From contig CALUGQ010000003.1 of assembly GCA_944320235.1 (NCBI GenBank), positions 62,001 to 126,000 of the forward strand: a DNA stretch of 64,000 nucleotides. The letters run 5' to 3'. Each line of letters begins with the position of its first letter. The first letter of the stretch is position 1. Made by a program: the position numbers and the translations under genes. This document shows positions 62,374 to 64,000 of the stretch, piece after piece. This DNA is from an uncultured Prevotella sp. GTDB lineage: Bacteria > Bacteroidota > Bacteroidia > Bacteroidales > Bacteroidaceae. The notes under the pieces are model-generated. The model saw only the letters and a list, made by a program, of their open reading frames with translations, was not told the DNA's origin and made no database searches.

Positions 62374-64000
62374 ATGAAGAAACTCTTGACTTTATGCATC
62401 GCCCTCTCGGCGGCGTTCGCCATGGACGCCGGCGCGCAGGGGCGCAAGACCTGGGACTTCACCCAGGGCTACAGCGAGGAGACCAAGGCCAACCTCACTG
62501 CCGACACCGAGCACTGGGCTCCCAACCGCTATGACGGCGACATCGTAACGGGCTGGAAGGATGTGGCTAAGATGTCGGGCGAGCTGCAGGCCAACGGCAA
62601 GGTGATCGAGGAGCTGCGCGGACTCGTATTCAGCAGCGACGGACTCAGCGGCAACGGCAACAACTACCTGCTCGATCCCACGTCGATCCGCATGTCGCGC
62701 GGCAACAATGTGGTTTACCTTCCAAAGCTCACCGGCGGCCAGACGGTGACGTTCGTCGCCAAGTCGGCCAACGGCACGGCCACAAACCGCGGCTTCGTGG
62801 CCGTGAACGAGGACTCGGTGGTGTATGAGAGCGGCCCGGCGGGCGGCCTGTGCCTCGGCGGCGACGTGGCCGACCCTGAGGGCATCCGCGCCGAGGACGG
62901 CACCTACACCCTCGTATGGCGCATACGGCCCGACGTTACCGACTCCATCGAGGTCGGCATCAAGCTCGTGGGCGGCGGCTGCGACATAAAGATGATTTAC
63001 ATCGACGAGGGCGACCAGCAGGTGCAGGCCCGCACCAAGGTGGGCTACATCTTCGACTCCTCCAACGAGGCCTACGCCGCCAACGAGGAGGACACGGACT
63101 ACGGCCCAATAGCCACCTGCCTCGACGTGCTCAGGAGTCGCATGGAGTACGACCTGGTGAACATTGACCTCAGCCAGGACGTTACCGCCGTCGACGCCGA
63201 CTCGCTCAAGGGCTTCGACGTGGTGCTCGTGAGCCCCTACGCCGACACCTCGGCCCCCATCTTCCAGGCCGTAAGGCAGGCCATAGCCTTCACCCCGGTG
63301 CTCAACCTCAACCCCGCGCTCTACGAGGCATGGGGCTTAGGCTCGCCCGCCGCCTCGGCTTCGGGCAAGCTCACCGTCAAGGGCAAGGCCACGGGCAGCC
63401 CGCTCTTCAAGCCGGCCGACGCCGCCCAGGGCGACTGGATAGCCGCCGACGGCACCATTGAGTACCTCGCCGAGGGCTTCACCGCCACCGGCGTCACCAT
63501 GGCGCCGGGCTCGTACTTCGCCGCCGACAGCGTGCTGGCCTACACCGCCGAGGGAACGCCGGCCATACACATGCACAACATGACGCGCAACGCCTACCTA
63601 TTCCTGCCCTATCCCGAGCCGGCAGGCTTCGCCGAGAGCGCTGCCGACATTGTGCCAAACGCCATCATGATGCTGGCCGACACCAAGCGCGCCGACGCCA
63701 ACACCGGCCGCCCGCTCGTGAGCCAGGAGTACCACCACCTCTACACCACCGTCAAGCTCACCGCATCGACCGCCGGCGCGGCCATCTACTACACCACCGA
63801 CGGCTCTACGCCCACCACTGCGAGCACGCTCTACACCGGCCCGTTCGACATCACGCAGAAGGGCGTGACGGTCAAGGCCGTGTCGCTCGGCGACGGCTTC
63901 CTGCTCAGCGAAGTCGTTGAGCAGCCCATCGACATCTTCGAGCTTACCGGCCAGCCCACCATCAGCGTGGAGCAGCAGAGCGGCAAGAGCATCGTCACCA
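62374..64000 (+). CDS. Secreted protein with chitobiase-C-like domain (partial, 3' end beyond window)
   Basis: An open frame from the ATG at 62374 (MKKLLTLCIALSAAFAMDAG) runs without a stop to the window edge, giving 542 codons. A signal peptide is followed by a beta-rich domain (TWDFTQGYSEETKANLTADT), a Rossmann-like middle part (KGFDVVLVSPYADTSAPIFQ), and a chitobiase/hexosaminidase C-terminal-like domain near residues 460-510 (AAIYYTTDGSTPTTASTLYT). It resembles the 981-residue protein at 21258 in domain type. A T9SS-type tail is expected but not visible. Function unknown. Confidence 0.8.
   Translation, partial: MKKLLTLCIALSAAFAMDAGAQGRKTWDFTQGYSEETKANLTADTEHWAPNRYDGDIVTGWKDVAKMSGELQANGKVIEELRGLVFSSDGLSGNGNNYLLDPTSIRMSRGNNVVYLPKLTGGQTVTFVAKSANGTATNRGFVAVNEDSVVYESGPAGGLCLGGDVADPEGIRAEDGTYTLVWRIRPDVTDSIEVGIKLVGGGCDIKMIYIDEGDQQVQARTKVGYIFDSSNEAYAANEEDTDYGPIATCLDVLRSRMEYDLVNIDLSQDVTAVDADSLKGFDVVLVSPYADTSAPIFQAVRQAIAFTPVLNLNPALYEAWGLGSPAASASGKLTVKGKATGSPLFKPADAAQGDWIAADGTIEYLAEGFTATGVTMAPGSYFAADSVLAYTAEGTPAIHMHNMTRNAYLFLPYPEPAGFAESAADIVPNAIMMLADTKRADANTGRPLVSQEYHHLYTTVKLTASTAGAAIYYTTDGSTPTTASTLYTGPFDITQKGVTVKAVSLGDGFLLSEVVEQPIDIFELTGQPTISVEQQSGKSIVT

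Overview
The window looks like a high-GC chromosome segment of a member of the Bacteroidota, order Bacteroidales, most likely Prevotellaceae or a close relative. This rests on promoters of the Bacteroidota type (TTTG, about 19-20 bp, TAnnTTTG), secreted proteins with type IX secretion (T9SS)-like C-termini, a three-subunit fumarate reductase/succinate dehydrogenase, a succinate CoA-transferase, a stand-alone AICAR formyltransferase and an AAA-ATPase/PD-(D/E)XK protein of a type common in this order. Genus cannot be fixed from the sequence alone.

Layout. 1-6.2 kb: end of an M15 peptidase, a short FG-GAP-like protein, a DUF3160 lipo/secreted protein coupled to a CapA-family protein, and convergent cysS. 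6.4-10.6 kb: succinate CoA-transferase, a DHA2 transporter and an aldo/keto reductase. 10.7-16.1 kb: a coupled GH115/GH2 pair for hemicellulose-type glycans. 16.4-19.3 kb: aldo/keto reductase, CMD-cupin protein and an Rpn-type nuclease. 19.5-19.85 kb: a non-coding stretch with a dense cluster of DnaA-box-like 9-mers and an AT-rich segment, a strong oriC candidate. 19.9-27.4 kb: nadA, a secreted repeat protein and mutS. 27.7-30.7 kb: minus-strand operon ychF-lgt-DKNYY-xpt. 31-43.1 kb: PAS protein, a roughly 1 kb gene-free stretch, a three-gene operon of T9SS-type surface proteins, a membrane TPR/LuxR-type regulator and an AAA-ATPase/nuclease. 43.5-55.2 kb: housekeeping genes polA, polyprenyl synthase, dtd-mazG-deoC-GNAT, uvrC, apt and mnmG. 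Two parS-like sites flank apt. 55.4-64 kb: fumarate reductase operon, hsp20, AICAR formyltransferase, a small basic protein and the start of another secreted protein.

Two themes stand out. First, the DnaA-box cluster, two parS-like palindromes about 33 kb away and an apparent change in intergenic strand composition all suggest an origin-proximal region. Gene orientation does not support this, because most genes on both sides point towards the candidate. Second, the spaces between genes hold several families of short tandem repeats with different unit lengths (7, 8, 9 and 10 nt). Most are arranged as direct and inverted arrays, often directly after stop codons. The 9-nt family also sits in frame inside the capA and GH2 reading frames. 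A further family of GGCC-centred palindromes occurs in several gaps. These repeats are the least explained part of the window.
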